Shown: one piece after another, positions 50,862 through 58,455 of the stretch
Position numbering within the stretch: position 1 is the first letter of the stretch
Layout of the letters: each line of letters starts with the position of its first letter
Assembly (NCBI RefSeq): GCF_032854445.1
Contig: NC_088301.1
Location: 5,814,044-5,878,043, forward strand
DNA length: 64,000 bases
Direction of reading: 5' to 3'
From: Liolophura sinensis
Taxonomy: Eukaryota; Mollusca; Polyplacophora; Chitonida; Chitonidae
Made by a program: the position numbers and the translations under genes
Notes under the pieces: model-generated
What the model was told of the DNA's origin: nothing
What the model saw: only the letters and a program-made list of their open reading frames with translations
Databases searched by the model: none

Positions 50862-53800
50862 TTTTGTTCTTTTTTGGAGGGGGAGGGTTTCCATTTTTTT
50901 ATGACAAAGTTACTCTCCATCAGCTCAGTCTGGAGCGTGTGCAGGACATATTGGAAACAGGAATCCTACCTATCATCATATAGAGGGTCGTTTTGTAATC
51001 TGCTTTTATAATAACATAATAGCATTTTGATAATATGTAGCATTACAAATACTGATCACCACCTTATAATAATATTTAATTATAATAAGAATTGCTATGG
51101 AGACTGATGAACTGAAAGATTTGAGTTTTTACGCCTTTTAATGAGGAAAATTGTCTAATCTAAGATGTAATGATGCTATCCAGTAATGGCATGTTCATTA
51201 CGTAAGGGATATCCAAGGTCACGGAAACCGTTTACTTGAGACTAACAGTAACCGTTTACTGTTTTCGTGATATGTCACCTAAAGTAAAATTTTGGACAGC
51301 CAGTGGCAGAAGTTCAAAAATTATAAGTTCAAAAATATTATTTGACTAGTAGTCTAAATGGAAAAGATCATTAGTTATGGCCGCATGGTCGATGGCTGTT
51401 TGTCTTGAATGTGATTATTATGCCACTTTATTTCAGTTTGCCATCGTTGCACATCAGGTTTTGAAGAACATAAGGTGTATTGATCTTTGAATATATCTAT
51501 GTGTCTGTCTACGATAATGACAATAATCTTCCACAGTTGCCGATTCTTCTCAAACATAACAATCAAATTGGGTATTAGTCTGAACATTCTGACTAAAACT
51601 TGCAGCAGATGTTGTGATAAGTCTGACGGCATGCTGCAGTTCTAGGTAGAAGTCGCTCAATTTATAATCATTAAGAGTTTCAGCGGTGTCGAACACTTCT
51701 TTGGTCAAAATACTATTCAAAATCAACTTACCAGGCACAAAATAATGAACGAGGGGAGAATGACTAAAAGTAGTTGGATGTATGTGAAACAAGAAGATAA
51801 GGTGGGTAATTCAGCGTTACCAATGTTGTTTGGAAACTTTGAGTGATTTTAAATGGAGCCACTTCTGACTAGAGCTGCAGCATAACGTCAGGCTCATCAC
51901 AACATCTCCTGTAACTTCTGGTCAGAAAATTCGGACTACATATACCTGGCTGTACGATTGTCATGACTGAGACCGAATCCTGCTTGCCTTTTTACCTGGA
52001 GGTATGTCATTTACCTCTTGATTTCCTCAGAAGTCGTCGTCCACCATCAGGTTAGAATAAAACAGTCTAGAGAACAGCTTTAAGTATAGATCAAAAATAA
52101 ATAAGTATCATTCTGATCAACCTACGCTTTCTGTTACAGATATCCATTTTAATTTAAAATATCGAGCAAAAACCTGTTCTTAAAAAAAAGTTCAATCTTA
52201 AAAAATGTTTTGAAAATTGTGCGCCGAGATTATGGTGAGATAACTACCGGACAATTAAATATGTATCACCTGAAATTCATATGATCAAATCTTTATTTGC
52301 AGAATCCAATAACGGATGATATTATTAACATAATCAATCACAACGAAAAGGCAACAAAATGGGAAAAACGAAGACGACAATGGTGAACTAAAATAGTTTT
52401 CGCAGCAGAAATATTTCTTCCATGTGGAAATATTTGCGAAAAACCTTGGGGAATTTTGTTTAAATCAGTAGTGTAGCGTGTTCTTTAGTAGGATTTACAC
52501 TTCAGTGCCAATATTAATGACCTGTCTTTAATTTATTTGAGAAAACATCAACATTTGTTATCACCTTAAAGCAGCATAAATGTTTTTGAACAATCAGATT
52601 TAAAAAGGGTATCCATATTTTGGCAAATATTCACATTAAAAAAAAATAATATAAAATTATTTACTGTCATAAAGGTTGACTTTTAAAAGATTATAAGTCT
52701 CTTTATTTTTAGCATTTGGCCAACGCCGGGTATTAAGAGACTCTTGGTGGTTGTAAGGATATAAGTAAACTTACATGGTCCGCCTTCACAATTCTCCTTT
52801 CTGTTATAGATCCTGAAGCTGTAGATGTTGTACTGTGTGTCCAGTGTCACCGTCCAGTACGCGGATTGTACTCCCTCTTCTGTGTGAGTACATGTAGGTG
52901 GTGTCTTGAACACTTGTTCTGTCCCACCGTCCACGGCGAGTTCAGATATGTATTGCCTATGGGTCGATGATTGTCTGGTGGGTCTGTTCAATGCCACATT
53001 CTCTGTTAACCAAAATATTAAATCAATGACAGACAAATGTAAGACATCTTAACATCCTAAGCGAAGCTTCAAAGCGGTCACAACACACTTGTCTGGCTTT
53101 GCGTTACAGCATGCATACCAATCATTAGCAGTTATTGCAACCATCGCCGCTGTTTTTGGGTCAGTCCTTGCTTTCCCATTTGTCGTTAAACAGGTTATGC
53201 AACTGACATTAAAATCGTTTGCATAGGTCATGTGATATAATTTTATTTCCATCAGCACCTCCACATAATTTAACTATTTAAATCACGAATATCACATACA
53301 ACACCAAACCTGCCAGTGAATAAGAATGGCCTTAATCCTTCCTATACAGTTAGGCCAACTCATCACCACATTGCCCATCCAATCAAAATGAAGAAATGAA
53401 GTTTTTACTGTATACTTTATTCTTGCATCCCATGGCAAAATGCGTTGTACAGAAGCGGGATAGATTACTTTGCTTAGCTTTGCCTTTATCACTTTACTTC
53501 CCGATTTTAGCCTAATTGTTTGAATAATGGATTACATGGAACAAGAAATGTCTTGCAACAGTAAGGTCATTAAGACGACATTACCTGTTTATTGCAATGC
53601 AAAGTAGAAAAAACATAAAAATTATTCCATTAACTCCTTCCAGCCAATGTGTCTTTAGCGGTAACATGAACAACGCGGTGTCATACGGGGTAATACAAAC
53701 GCAATACTCCGCATGGAGGGAAAATGCTAACGATTTACATGTTGGGTCAATATGTGAAGGTAGTTTACTTCATGACATATATCCTACTCAGATAAATTGT

Positions 53801-55313
53801 GTCGCTATACACTACCAGTATAGGCAAGAAAAAAAATCCCAAGTATCAAAATATCCTGAATACGTAATAATACATTCTGGCCGATAACACCTCGTATGAC
53901 TATACATGTATAGGGTAGGTGTTACTTACGTCTGGAGCAGGTGGGACCATCCCAGCCACGACCACAGCTTCCGGAACATTTACCTGTTTCTTCATTACAT
54001 CCTTTCTGACAGTTCGTGCATAGCTGCCCCCAAGCTAAAATTAATATTTTTTCATATACACAGCCATGGTGTTAAGCCATAATCATTCATTCACATACAC
54101 AGCCAAAAATTAAATGATAGGTCTACATTCAAACGTAGTGTAAGTTGCAGTTCTACATTACACTTTACTGTGTAAAAAAGCGCTATAGGTAGATTTAAAT
54201 CATTGTGTGTAGATATAAAGTCAACGTTATAATATAGTGTAGGCAGATGGAATGCTCCGCTACCTCATTTTAACAAATTATATGCAGATAATAGTGACTG
54301 AACCAACTTATGTAAATCAAACACGATTATGTACATGACATATATATACTATTTCAGGGTAACCATACGGGCACCTGTTAGCGTATTAACATAGTGTACA
54401 CGCCCAGTCTTTAGTCACCTATCGCGCTCCTGTAATGCTGTATTGCTACCCGCGTTAATGACGTAAATTCCACATAAACCCGACTACAGACTGTACATGT
54501 GTATATAGTTACCAAGTACATATAGGTACATCTCAATGCAGAAATGAACTGTCAAAATCACAAAAAGCATTTAATTGGCATGCCAAGGCTTTTACCATAC
54601 CAAAGTTTCTGTCACGTACATGTGCTGAATAATCGAGTTACATTGAGATATTTGATCTCCAGTGCAAGGAAAGTAGCACTGTATATTGTAATCCCTTATC
54701 GATAAGATAAATAACTGCTTATGCCCTCGTTCATGTCTGCACTCCTTTTATTTTCACCTCTACACATGACCTGTGTCGTTTCACTGCGACCATCAGACCT
54801 TAAACCAATATCATTTCATATCATTATACATATCACGTCAATACCTTACATGACTTACAACGTCTTGTACTTATCACCTCCATATATTTATTTGATTGGT
54901 GTTTTACGCCGTACTCAAGAATATTTCACTTTATACGACGACGGCCAACATTATGTTGGGAGGTCACCTCCATATAGAGCAGATCACAAACCAATGTAAC
55001 ATACATCGTCTTCATGCAATATTTATTTACTTGTTTCATTGGAGATTTACGCCGCACTCAAGAATATTCTTTATGCCAGCATTATGGCAAACCGGGCTGG
55101 CCATCAGCAAGGTACTGACAGATCCTCCTGTGCGACCGGAGACGCTCCCAGGTCATTGTGCTGCATAAGCGCGCCAGTGGAATTCCTGACATCATGCAAT
55201 AGGTGAATAACTAAGTAACGTACAGGTAAATACAACTTTACGTATGACTTACCAAATGCTATGCATATCATCACGAGAAACACTCTGCTGATCTGTGGCT
55301 TATGGTTCCCCAT
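16642..55313 (-). CDS. Receptor-type tyrosine phosphatase with F5/8C lectin-like and MEGF-type EGF ectodomain (27 exons, spliced)
   Basis: I joined 27 minus-strand exons (listed separately). All phases agree and the total is 3489 nt, 1162 residues plus TGA. Order: signal peptide 1-21; EGF-like 22-55; fucolectin/F5-8C-like domain 56-201; six EGF modules of MEGF type 202-506; transmembrane helix about 521-541; juxtamembrane 542-612; PTP D1 about 613-870; PTP D2 about 908-1140. Known of the family: such single-pass receptors dephosphorylate phosphotyrosine at the plasma membrane. D1 has the WPD Asp779 and Cys811/Arg817 of the P-loop, so it should be active. D2 has WPG and HC-x5-K, so it should be inactive and perhaps regulatory. 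Vertebrate RPTPs use FN3, Ig, MAM or carbonic-anhydrase ectodomains; this lectin/EGF combination is different. The ligand is unknown; binding of glycans or particles is inference. Residue numbers could shift by two if exon 19 starts at 24007 rather than 24013. Confidence 0.9.
16805..16925 (-). mobile_element. SINE fragment in the last RPTP intron
   Basis: TTACGCCGTACTCAATAACA to AAACCCACGACCATC; the head is missing. Confidence 0.8.
17560..18190. mobile_element. Non-autonomous DNA transposon with ~90-bp inverted ends
   Basis: Left end (17572-17668) and right end (18095-18185) pair through CAATTTAC, TTCATGTAAATG and CCGCTAGCACCAGGGCT. The 430-bp centre has no transposase. It lies in the last intron of the RPTP gene. 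A relative of the left end is at 45005-45090. Confidence 0.7.
18350..18485 (-). CDS. RPTP exon 26: PTP D2 degenerate P-loop
   Basis: Residues 1093-1138. Starts [16 protein letters not shown], giving [10 protein letters not shown] where [10 protein letters not shown] is expected; Lys1098 replaces the catalytic Arg. Ends [15 protein letters not shown], the D2 Q-loop region. 136 bp, the same size as exon 20 of D1. Confidence 0.92.
18690..19045. repeat. 32-bp minisatellite in the RPTP intron between exons 25 and 26
   Basis: About 11 units of AACAGTATCCCTGATTACTG followed by CTACAACACAAT. It fills most of a 616-bp intron. Confidence 0.9.
19102..19256 (-). CDS. RPTP exon 25: PTP D2 degenerate WPD loop and Cys
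   Basis: Residues 1042-1092. The loop reads [12 protein letters not shown], with Gly1057 in place of the general-acid Asp. The exon ends MVHC, so Cys1092 is kept. Donor GTAAGT splits the following Arg codon. Confidence 0.92.
19466..19588 (-). CDS. RPTP exon 24: PTP D2 YWP segment
   Basis: Residues 1001-1041. [10 protein letters not shown] at the start; the KC of the usual KCxxYWP motif is missing. Ends [13 protein letters not shown]. 123 bp, phase 0 at both ends. Confidence 0.9.
20178..20312 (-). CDS. RPTP exon 23: PTP D2 core
   Basis: Residues 956-1000. [21 protein letters not shown] matches FIATQGPxxxTVxDFWRMxxE, followed by ISVIVMID. 135 bp, donor GTTAGT. Confidence 0.9.
20545..20688 (-). 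CDS. RPTP exon 22: start of PTP D2
   Basis: Residues 908-955. [11 protein letters not shown] and [10 protein letters not shown] are the D2 counterparts of DHSRV and DYINA. Acceptor AACAG, donor GTAAGT. Confidence 0.88.
20729..20957 (+). mobile_element. SINE in RPTP intron 21, sense orientation
   Basis: Head GATGGCCTCCGTGGCTGAGT, an internal deletion between the A and B box regions, body, then TTGAGTACGGCGTAAAACACC and AAATAAATAAAT tail. Confidence 0.9.
22290..22640. repeat. 110-bp tandem repeat, about three units, RPTP intron 21
   Basis: ATAAATGTTATAGCAA recurs at about 22304, 22412 and 22522, with a partial copy at 22632; each is followed by CCATCCACA and CGCCACAGCGTTCTGACAC. Confidence 0.9.
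22777..22926 (-). CDS. RPTP exon 21: end of D1 and interdomain linker
   Basis: Residues 858-907. [14 protein letters not shown] is the closing helix of D1; the rest is the D1-D2 linker. Phase 0 at both ends. Confidence 0.9.
23375..23510 (-). CDS. RPTP exon 20: PTP D1 P-loop and Q-loop
   Basis: Residues 812-857. Starts [14 protein letters not shown], which completes [10 protein letters not shown] with Arg817, and ends [15 protein letters not shown], the conserved Q-loop. 136 bp, as usual for this PTP exon. Donor GTAAAT is weaker than its neighbours. Confidence 0.93.
23862..24013 (-). CDS. RPTP exon 19: PTP D1 WPD loop and catalytic Cys
   Basis: Residues 762-811. Contains [14 protein letters not shown] (general-acid Asp779) and ends IVVHC, the catalytic Cys811. 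I chose the acceptor CTCAG before ACAAAG; a second possible AG six bases further in (start 24007) keeps the frame and removes two residues. Confidence 0.92.
24303..24428 (-). CDS. RPTP exon 18: PTP D1 KCxxYWP segment
   Basis: Residues 720-761. [13 protein letters not shown] at the start is the conserved KCxxYWPxxG motif. 126 bp, phase 0 at both ends, donor GTGAGT. Confidence 0.92.
24665..24830. repeat. Short repeat around TTGTCGC, RPTP intron 17
   Basis: Four copies of GTGTTGTCGCRAAATRT-like words about 45 bp apart. A minor degenerate tandem repeat. Confidence 0.5.
25178..25275 (-). CDS. RPTP exon 17: PTP D1 core
   Basis: Residues 687-719: [17 protein letters not shown] then [12 protein letters not shown]. 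Matches the canonical GPxxxTVxDFWRMIWEQ and VMLTNLxExxK. The usual Trp of DFW is Leu here. Confidence 0.92.
25824..25895. repeat. C-rich simple repeat (CCCCCA)n and (CA)n
   Basis: Low-complexity pyrimidine-rich run in RPTP intron 16. Confidence 0.95.
26005..26041 (-). CDS. RPTP exon 16: 37-nt microexon of D1, GC donor
   Basis: Residues 675-686: [12 protein letters not shown] plus the first base of Gly. This is the usual short PTP exon (GYxxPxxYIATQG). The acceptor is TTTACAG. The donor reads CAAG|GCAAGT, so the intron is GC-AG. The exon restores the frame between exons 15 and 17 exactly. Confidence 0.9.
26288..26361 (-). CDS. RPTP exon 15: PTP D1 DHSRV / DYINA motifs
   Basis: Residues 650-674. 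DHSRVLLSV followed by [10 protein letters not shown] matches the conserved PTP motifs DHSRV and DYINA. 74 bp, acceptor TTTCAG, donor GTGGGT. Confidence 0.92.
27497..27584 (-). CDS. RPTP exon 14: PTP D1 pTyr loop
   Basis: Residues 621-649. Ends with [12 protein letters not shown], which corresponds to the pTyr-recognition loop KNRYxNIxAY; Asn is replaced by Ser. Donor GTGAGT splits the Tyr codon shared with the next exon. Confidence 0.9.
27967..28124 (-). CDS. RPTP exon 13: acidic juxtamembrane, entry to D1
   Basis: Residues 568-620. A very acidic stretch ([13 protein letters not shown]) precedes NPYVNADVV, a tyrosine context that could be phosphorylated (inference). It ends with GFKKEFE, the start of the PTP fold's first helix. 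Confidence 0.87.
28348..28424 (-). CDS. RPTP exon 12: juxtamembrane basic/acidic segment
   Basis: Residues 542-567. Begins with an arginine cluster right after the membrane helix, then [14 protein letters not shown]. The frame is forced by the flanking phases; the other frames meet a stop at once. Confidence 0.85.
28659..28764 (-). CDS. RPTP exon 11: transmembrane segment
   Basis: Residues 507-541. A short stalk ending VVNPAY leads into [20 protein letters not shown], a clear membrane helix, followed at the splice by RRRRK in the next exon (stop-transfer). Donor GTATGT. Confidence 0.9.
31294..31446 (-). CDS. RPTP exon 10: EGF module 6
   Basis: Residues 456-506: [17 protein letters not shown], then CNTISGDC and GYSGNDCVA. 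Type b. Last EGF module before the membrane. 153 bp, phase 1 at both ends. Confidence 0.9.
31540..31870. repeat. ~29-bp minisatellite beside EGF exon 10
   Basis: About ten units of CCCCTATACACAATTACAAT followed by ACTACATAT. The same repeat stands at the same place beside the paralogous exon 8 (37200-37510). Confidence 0.9.
33804..33956 (-). CDS. RPTP exon 9: EGF module 5
   Basis: Residues 405-455: [17 protein letters not shown], then [15 protein letters not shown]. Type a, the most diverged of that group. 153 bp, phase 1 at both ends. Confidence 0.9.
34468..34734 (+). repeat. 5' LTR
   Basis: 267 bp, TG...CA ends, TATATA near its start and AATAAA two thirds along. Clearly similar over its whole length to 35857-36122, with scattered substitutions and small indels, so not a recent insertion. 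Confidence 0.8.
34963..35217 (+). pseudogene. Gag-like remnant inside the LTR element
   Basis: Open for about 84 codons from ATG at 34963. The last part ([19 protein letters not shown]) fits the common Gag pattern of a KFxG motif followed by an Ala-rich or Asn-rich helix and a FLxxF motif. A stop follows directly, and similar-looking sequence continues in the frame beyond it. No zinc knuckle is seen. Confidence 0.4.
35857..36122 (+). repeat. 3' LTR
   Basis: 266 bp partner of the 5' LTR. The TATA word is changed (TATGCATA), while AATAAA is kept. Confidence 0.8.
36939..37091 (-). CDS. RPTP exon 8: EGF module 4
   Basis: Residues 354-404: [17 protein letters not shown], then CNTTAGDC and GYSGNDCVA. 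Type b, closest to EGF module 6. 153 bp, phase 1 at both ends. Confidence 0.9.
37200..37510. repeat. ~29-bp minisatellite beside EGF exon 8
   Basis: Same unit type as at 31540-31870, with variants ACACACTCCTGT and TTCACATTTACAAAACTAC. It was carried along by the two-exon duplication. Confidence 0.9.
38559..38711 (-). CDS. RPTP exon 7: EGF module 3
   Basis: Residues 303-353: [17 protein letters not shown], then [14 protein letters not shown]. Type a, nearly identical to EGF module 2. 153 bp, phase 1 at both ends. Confidence 0.9.
39076..39214 (+). mobile_element. SINE, 5'-truncated
   Basis: From GCTCATGCTGGCTTCCTCTC to GTACGGCGTAAAACACCAAT plus (AAAT)n tail, in the intron between RPTP exons 6 and 7. 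Confidence 0.85.
39310..40300. repeat. Diverged duplicate of 40977-42340
   Basis: Shares in order CACTGGGACAAAGTAC, GATTCGAGCAGATAATAGCT, AAAGTCGTTTCATAA, the GGTACATGTACA/GACATGCCGCAC words, CCTACCAGTCTGG, ACTTGTGGGCCA and the GCCTCGCTACCTGG / GTAGCGAAGNGATG words. Relative to the partner it lacks the stretch 41165-41523. Located in the RPTP intron between exons 6 and 7. Confidence 0.8.
40493..40645 (-). CDS. RPTP exon 6: EGF module 2
   Basis: Residues 252-302: [17 protein letters not shown], then CNTATGDC and a GYSGSDCVA end. 153 bp, phase 1 at both ends, donor GTGAGT. Intron flanks match those of the exon at 33804-33956, so it belongs to that subfamily (type a). Confidence 0.9.
41402..41760 (+). 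repeat. Left inverted arm of the 6.36-kb element
   Basis: The outer 125 bp is itself partly self-complementary (GAAGTTAGCTCC against GGGAGCTAACTTC). It is followed by the GTACATGTA-type ~135-bp units. Confidence 0.78.
42636..42775 (-). mobile_element. SINE fragment inside the 6.36-kb element
   Basis: (ATTT)n tail, ACGCTGTACTCAAGAATATC and GAGGAAACCGGACAGAGCC. It inserted after, or travelled with, the larger element. Confidence 0.8.
42900..44110. repeat. Diverged ~90-bp satellite array, about 12 units
   Basis: Recurrent CCTCTTTGATAGTTAGCTTC, TAGCGATATTATAGCAGC, CTAAATAGCGAATATATTG and CAACAAATCCACACAG in fixed order, spaced about 85-95 bp. Confidence 0.85.
44225..44495. repeat. 23-bp tandem repeat
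   Basis: About ten units of GAGTGTATGAAATAACCGAC plus three bases; the unit length is constant at 23 over most of the array. Confidence 0.85.
45815..46475. repeat. Internal direct duplication within the 6.36-kb element
   Basis: The block 45815-45945 recurs at 46345-46475: GGTTAATTCTTTGTA, then TTTAATGAATA or CTTAATGAATA, then ACGTGTACAGCCAATGCATA. Confidence 0.75.
46480..46965 (+). repeat. Tandem ~135-bp units of the GTACATGTACACTTTAAGACATGCC family
   Basis: Three to four units, each with CACCAAACGTGGTACATGTA, CTTTAAGACATGCC, AGGGGRCRCATATGCAGATG, AACATCGAATCGGGAGCTGG and CAGCTCTTAATATTGC. The same family is at 39500-39760 and 41540-41830, and inverted at 47440-47610. Confidence 0.8.
47440..47762 (-). 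repeat. Right inverted arm of the 6.36-kb element
   Basis: Reverse-complement partner of the left arm, with the same outer hairpin-forming part (47620-47762) and the same inner units. Confidence 0.78.
48115..48264 (-). CDS. RPTP exon 5: EGF module 1 of the MEGF-like array
   Basis: Residues 202-251: [17 protein letters not shown] and later CDTISGLC, eight cysteines in the MEGF/Draper spacing. It is closer to the EGF exon of the neighbouring gene (63840-63989) than to the five 153-bp EGF exons that follow. Phase 1 at both ends, 150 bp. Confidence 0.88.
49272..49481 (-). CDS. RPTP exon 4: F5/8C (fucolectin-like) domain, second half
   Basis: Residues 132-201. Contains [13 protein letters not shown], then CYQD, and ends with LCEVQIF, which is the usual C-terminal strand of fucolectin-like domains. 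Four NxS/T sites suggest N-glycosylation. Preceded by TTACAG; donor GTATGC, a weaker site. Confidence 0.9.
49482..52774. other. RPTP intron between the two F5/8C exons
   Basis: 3.3 kb. Apart from the T-rich run I see no exon, RNA gene or recognisable transposon. Confidence 0.5.
50765..50875. repeat. T-rich low-complexity run with (GTTTT)n
   Basis: Almost only T and G for 110 bp. The long antisense Lys/Asn ORFs across it are artefacts. Confidence 0.95.
52775..53002 (-). CDS. RPTP exon 3: F5/8C (fucolectin-like) domain, first half
   Basis: Residues 56-131. The start [13 protein letters not shown] and the later ELAVDGG and [20 protein letters not shown] are the typical opening of fucolectin/F5-8C domains (NVAxxxxxxQSS; AVDG; W-V-DL; I-IYNR). 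Donor GTAAGT, phase 1. Known fucolectins bind fucose or other glycans through this jelly-roll; whether this one does is not shown. Confidence 0.9.
53930..54034 (-). CDS. RPTP exon 2: first EGF-like module
   Basis: Acceptor TTTTAG and donor GTAAGT. Encodes residues 21-55, with six cysteines in a short EGF-like pattern ([22 protein letters not shown]). It directly follows the signal peptide. Phase 1 at both ends. Confidence 0.85.
54887..54966 (-). mobile_element. SINE fragment in RPTP intron 1
   Basis: TTTGATTGGTGTTTTACGCC to GGCCAACATTATGTTGGGAGG; breaks off there. Confidence 0.85.
55018..55180 (-). mobile_element. SINE copy with internal deletions, RPTP intron 1
   Basis: Second copy 50 bp away: TTTACGCCGCACTCAAGAAT, CCAGCATTATGGCAAACCGG, GTGCGACCGGAGACG and CATTGTGCTGC..GCGCGCC. 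Confidence 0.75.
55253..55313 (-). CDS. RPTP exon 1: start and signal peptide
   Basis: ATG at 55313-55311, then 20 codons and one base before a GTAAGT donor. The peptide [20 protein letters not shown] continues with Ala from the next exon. A charged N-terminus followed by a hydrophobic stretch ([11 protein letters not shown]) makes a good signal peptide with cleavage near residue 21. No in-frame ATG lies just upstream, so this start is preferred. Confidence 0.85.
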
Positions 55314-56954
55314 GTCTACCAGGAATCTTCTCAAACCGCCTTTAGATTACAAAGAGTTATCTACTTCTATCCAGAAGTGATTTCAAACCGTGGAGCAGAT
55401 CTCACAACACATAAAAAGTTTCTAAAAGTTCTGCCCATATGTAATTTAGGAACACCCACTCGAAACTAGCAGATTCAATCACTACGAGACCCAGTCCATC
55501 TGAAATCTATCATGAGACATGAGATGAAATAGATCTAAGAGTGTGTACCGGACCCACTGGTAAAACGTTCTCGTCAGTTTTTAAACTGTTTTCCTGTATA
55601 CAGACAAATGTACGAGCTGAGAATCTGTATATATGTGCCCTGGTGTGTTTGAGTTCACTTTTGTATATATCTGTGCTGTCGTGCAAAGCGTAGATCCACA
55701 ATCGGCAGAATAGCAGATGTAAAATTACTTAAAGGGACACAGCCTGTATTCTTCTGTTGACTTTCATGTGTTGTGTATGGTTGTATACATCGTCAATGCC
55801 CTAACTAAATGCAGATCATAGTGTAAGTGAAAGCATCTCGAGTATAACATTAGGTAACAAGTAAACACCTAGAGGTACCTGGCCCGCTTATATTGTGCTC
55901 TGTTGAGATATTCGTGTCACTAACCAGGAAGTCACGCGCCCGTTGAGTTTAGTTATATGCAGCTAAATAGGTGAAAAAAAGAATGAGTGTGTCTGTTACG
56001 CATGCACAAATATACCTCCAGCTTTAAACCATAGTGATTACCCCTTTACACACAAATCTCCTTCTATAACTATATGTACACGAATTTCAGGTTGATTGTA
56101 TCTGCAACTTTTAACACCCGCCTGTATCACACAGAAAGGGTCATGTTGGATTCAAATACCCATGTTATGAAGGAAATATCAGCCTACAAAACAGAGTAGA
56201 TTTACAGATTTACTGCAGGCCTTTCATGTCTACCTGTAAGCACCTTGTTTTTCGCCATGCTTTCCAGACGTATTTCTGTCTGGATAACTTTCACCAAGTT
56301 TTAGTCTGTGGTGAGGTAATCACTACAGAACGTTTAACGAGTATGTGCCGTCCCTGGTCTACTGACACAAAAAGGGATTGTAGGGAAACATTAACAAGAA
56401 CAACAACACAAATGTCATAAAGTATAACAACCTTCTAATCGATGCGACTGCTGTATTATATGTAGGTGTTTTGCCCATAAGACTTTTCTTATGTGCTATC
56501 GTTTCACGCATACCATTCACCAAGATCTGGATTTGAACACCTGCCCCTAATCATCAAATGTTTTCTATCTCTAGTCACGTTTCATACCAATAACACATTT
56601 ACATATTTACATGTAAGAGATGCTACATATTTTAACACACATGCTATTCATGCAACTTGGTCCAAGATTTTCCTTCAAATAAAGTACTGGAGCAAGGATT
56701 GGACAATACCGCCACACAGACATTATAGATAGGGAATACATTAGAAATGTCAATTTTGTTTTGTTGCAACAAGTAGCAGGAATTTTGTTTGTTTTTGATT
56801 GAACCCTATTTGCCCAGGATTACTACCCAAGCCCAGTGGTACCACCATGGTGACATAAATGGTATCATTTTAATTCCAGCGTTAATAGTTATAAACATGG
56901 TGATCGTGTTGTGTATGTTGGTTTATTAATTTGACAGGAAGAGTGGATTTGATT

Positions 56955-57115
56955 AGATTTGATTAATTCATTGGTGTTTTACGCCGTACTCAAGAATATT
57001 TCACTTATACGACGGCGGCCAGTATTATGGTGGGTGGACATCGGGTAGAGCCCGGGGAAAACCCACGACCATCCGCAGGTTGCAGGCAGACTTCCCACGT
57101 ACAGGAAGACTGGAA
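56955..57115 (-). mobile_element. SINE interrupted by a (TA)n run
   Basis: GGTGTTTTACGCCGTACTCA to CAGACTTCCCACGTACAGG, then the TA tract replaces the head. Confidence 0.85.
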
Positions 57116-57116
57116 G

Positions 57117-57118
<2 letters not shown>

Positions 57119-57196
<78 letters not shown>
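57119..57196. repeat. (TA)n microsatellite, about 38 repeats
   Basis: A pure TA run begins exactly where the SINE copy at 56955 breaks off. Long perfect tracts like this are usually polymorphic. Confidence 0.97.
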
Positions 57197-57200
<4 letters not shown>

Positions 57201-58073
57201 TTACCAATGTGTGCAGCTGTACTTTGATAAACTCCTTATTCTGATCCAAGACTAGCTTTAGTAATACACAATTATACACTGCCAATCACTTACATGTACT
57301 GTGACTCACAAATAATTAATTAGACACAATTTTATCTCCAGATAGTTGAAGTACCAATTAACAATAAAGAGCGCTCAGGTATGGTTTTGTGATTTTAATT
57401 TCTGTTTTATTCTAACAATGTTGAGCCATTTAATATTTTTTTATGTACTAGCATCATACAAAAGGATTCTCACCAAAACGTTTTAAAGAAAACTGTCAGT
57501 TTATGGTTTCCAAACGTCCAATTCCTTGATTTGGTACCGAATTGAAGATATTTGTCTCCGAATTCTGCACTGACTGAATAATATGGATACACAGATATTA
57601 TAATAGGCGGTCACACCACATATTTCTTTACTGTTACTTGGCTCATGTTTAATATTTAGACGAATTTGTAGGAGGTTTAATGTTGTTACATACTAACATA
57701 GTCGTTAAACACAATTTAAGTATATAATTAAAATATAATAAAAGAATTTCTGCAAGTTGTCAGAGCCAATTAAAGTATAAACCACGAAAGAAATTATTAC
57801 TTTGTTGCATCATTTATTTTACACCACCTACATACATATTGTAAAATCTCTCCTCAGCTTGTACAGTGAGAATAATATCCAGGTGGAGGAATTGTTCCAA
57901 CTCATGGTGGAATATTTTCTGAATTCCTCAAGTATGTCAAGAAATGTGAATTAACCATGAAGACAAAATGCTGCGATGGAACACATTTGATGCTGATTTT
58001 GTTAAGATTTTTGTTTTCCGACATATTTCGTAAAACACATCATGAGTAGGCCTATAATTCAATATCAGCTGGG

Positions 58074-58176
58074 GAAACCAGCGTGAGGTGGACTTACATC
58101 ACAGTAATATCTTTGGTAGGGGCACCTGGGTCTATGATTCTGTGCTAGCACGCTAAGCACTCGGCCACGGATGCCT
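58074..58176 (-). mobile_element. Diverged SINE head
   Basis: On the minus strand: TGAGGCATCCGTGGCCGAGT, then GCGTGCTAGCACAGAATC, a diverged tRNA-like head without recognisable body. Confidence 0.55.
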
Positions 58177-58449
58177 CAATTTAAAATTTTAACAAAAGTA
58201 CATGTATATAAAAAGGCTGTGTTGAAGCTCTCCGATGTATACAGCCAGCCTACATATCAGGCAACAGAAGAACATAATTAAAGGACAGATCTGCCAAATG
58301 CAGACCGTACATGACAATTTGTGGTTAGTGTTTTGACCAGTTTTGTGAAAATTTGACTGGATAGGCAAATTGAGAAGGCTTGAATGGAGTTCTATTAATA
58401 AAGCCTTTTTGGACAGATCTGTTATGTTAGTCCCAAGACATAAGTATCA

Positions 58450-58455
58450 TTTATT
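58450..58455 (-). terminator. Candidate polyadenylation signal of the MEGF-like gene
   Basis: AATAAA on the minus strand, about 300 nt beyond the TGA at 58758. Confidence 0.4.

Larger units (their letters stand above)
55314..58449. other. Intergenic region between MEGF-like gene and RPTP gene
   Basis: Should hold the RPTP promoter and 5' UTR directly upstream of 55313. No convincing TATA box or initiator could be singled out in this AT-rich sequence. Contains SINE copies and a (TA)n run. Confidence 0.5.

Noticed and set aside
50694-51011. ORFs of 65-94 residues rich in Phe or Lys
   Set aside because: Caused by the T/G low-complexity run at 50765-50875.
57025-57285. ORFs with Ile-Tyr repeats on both strands
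   Set aside because: They are translations of the (TA)n microsatellite.
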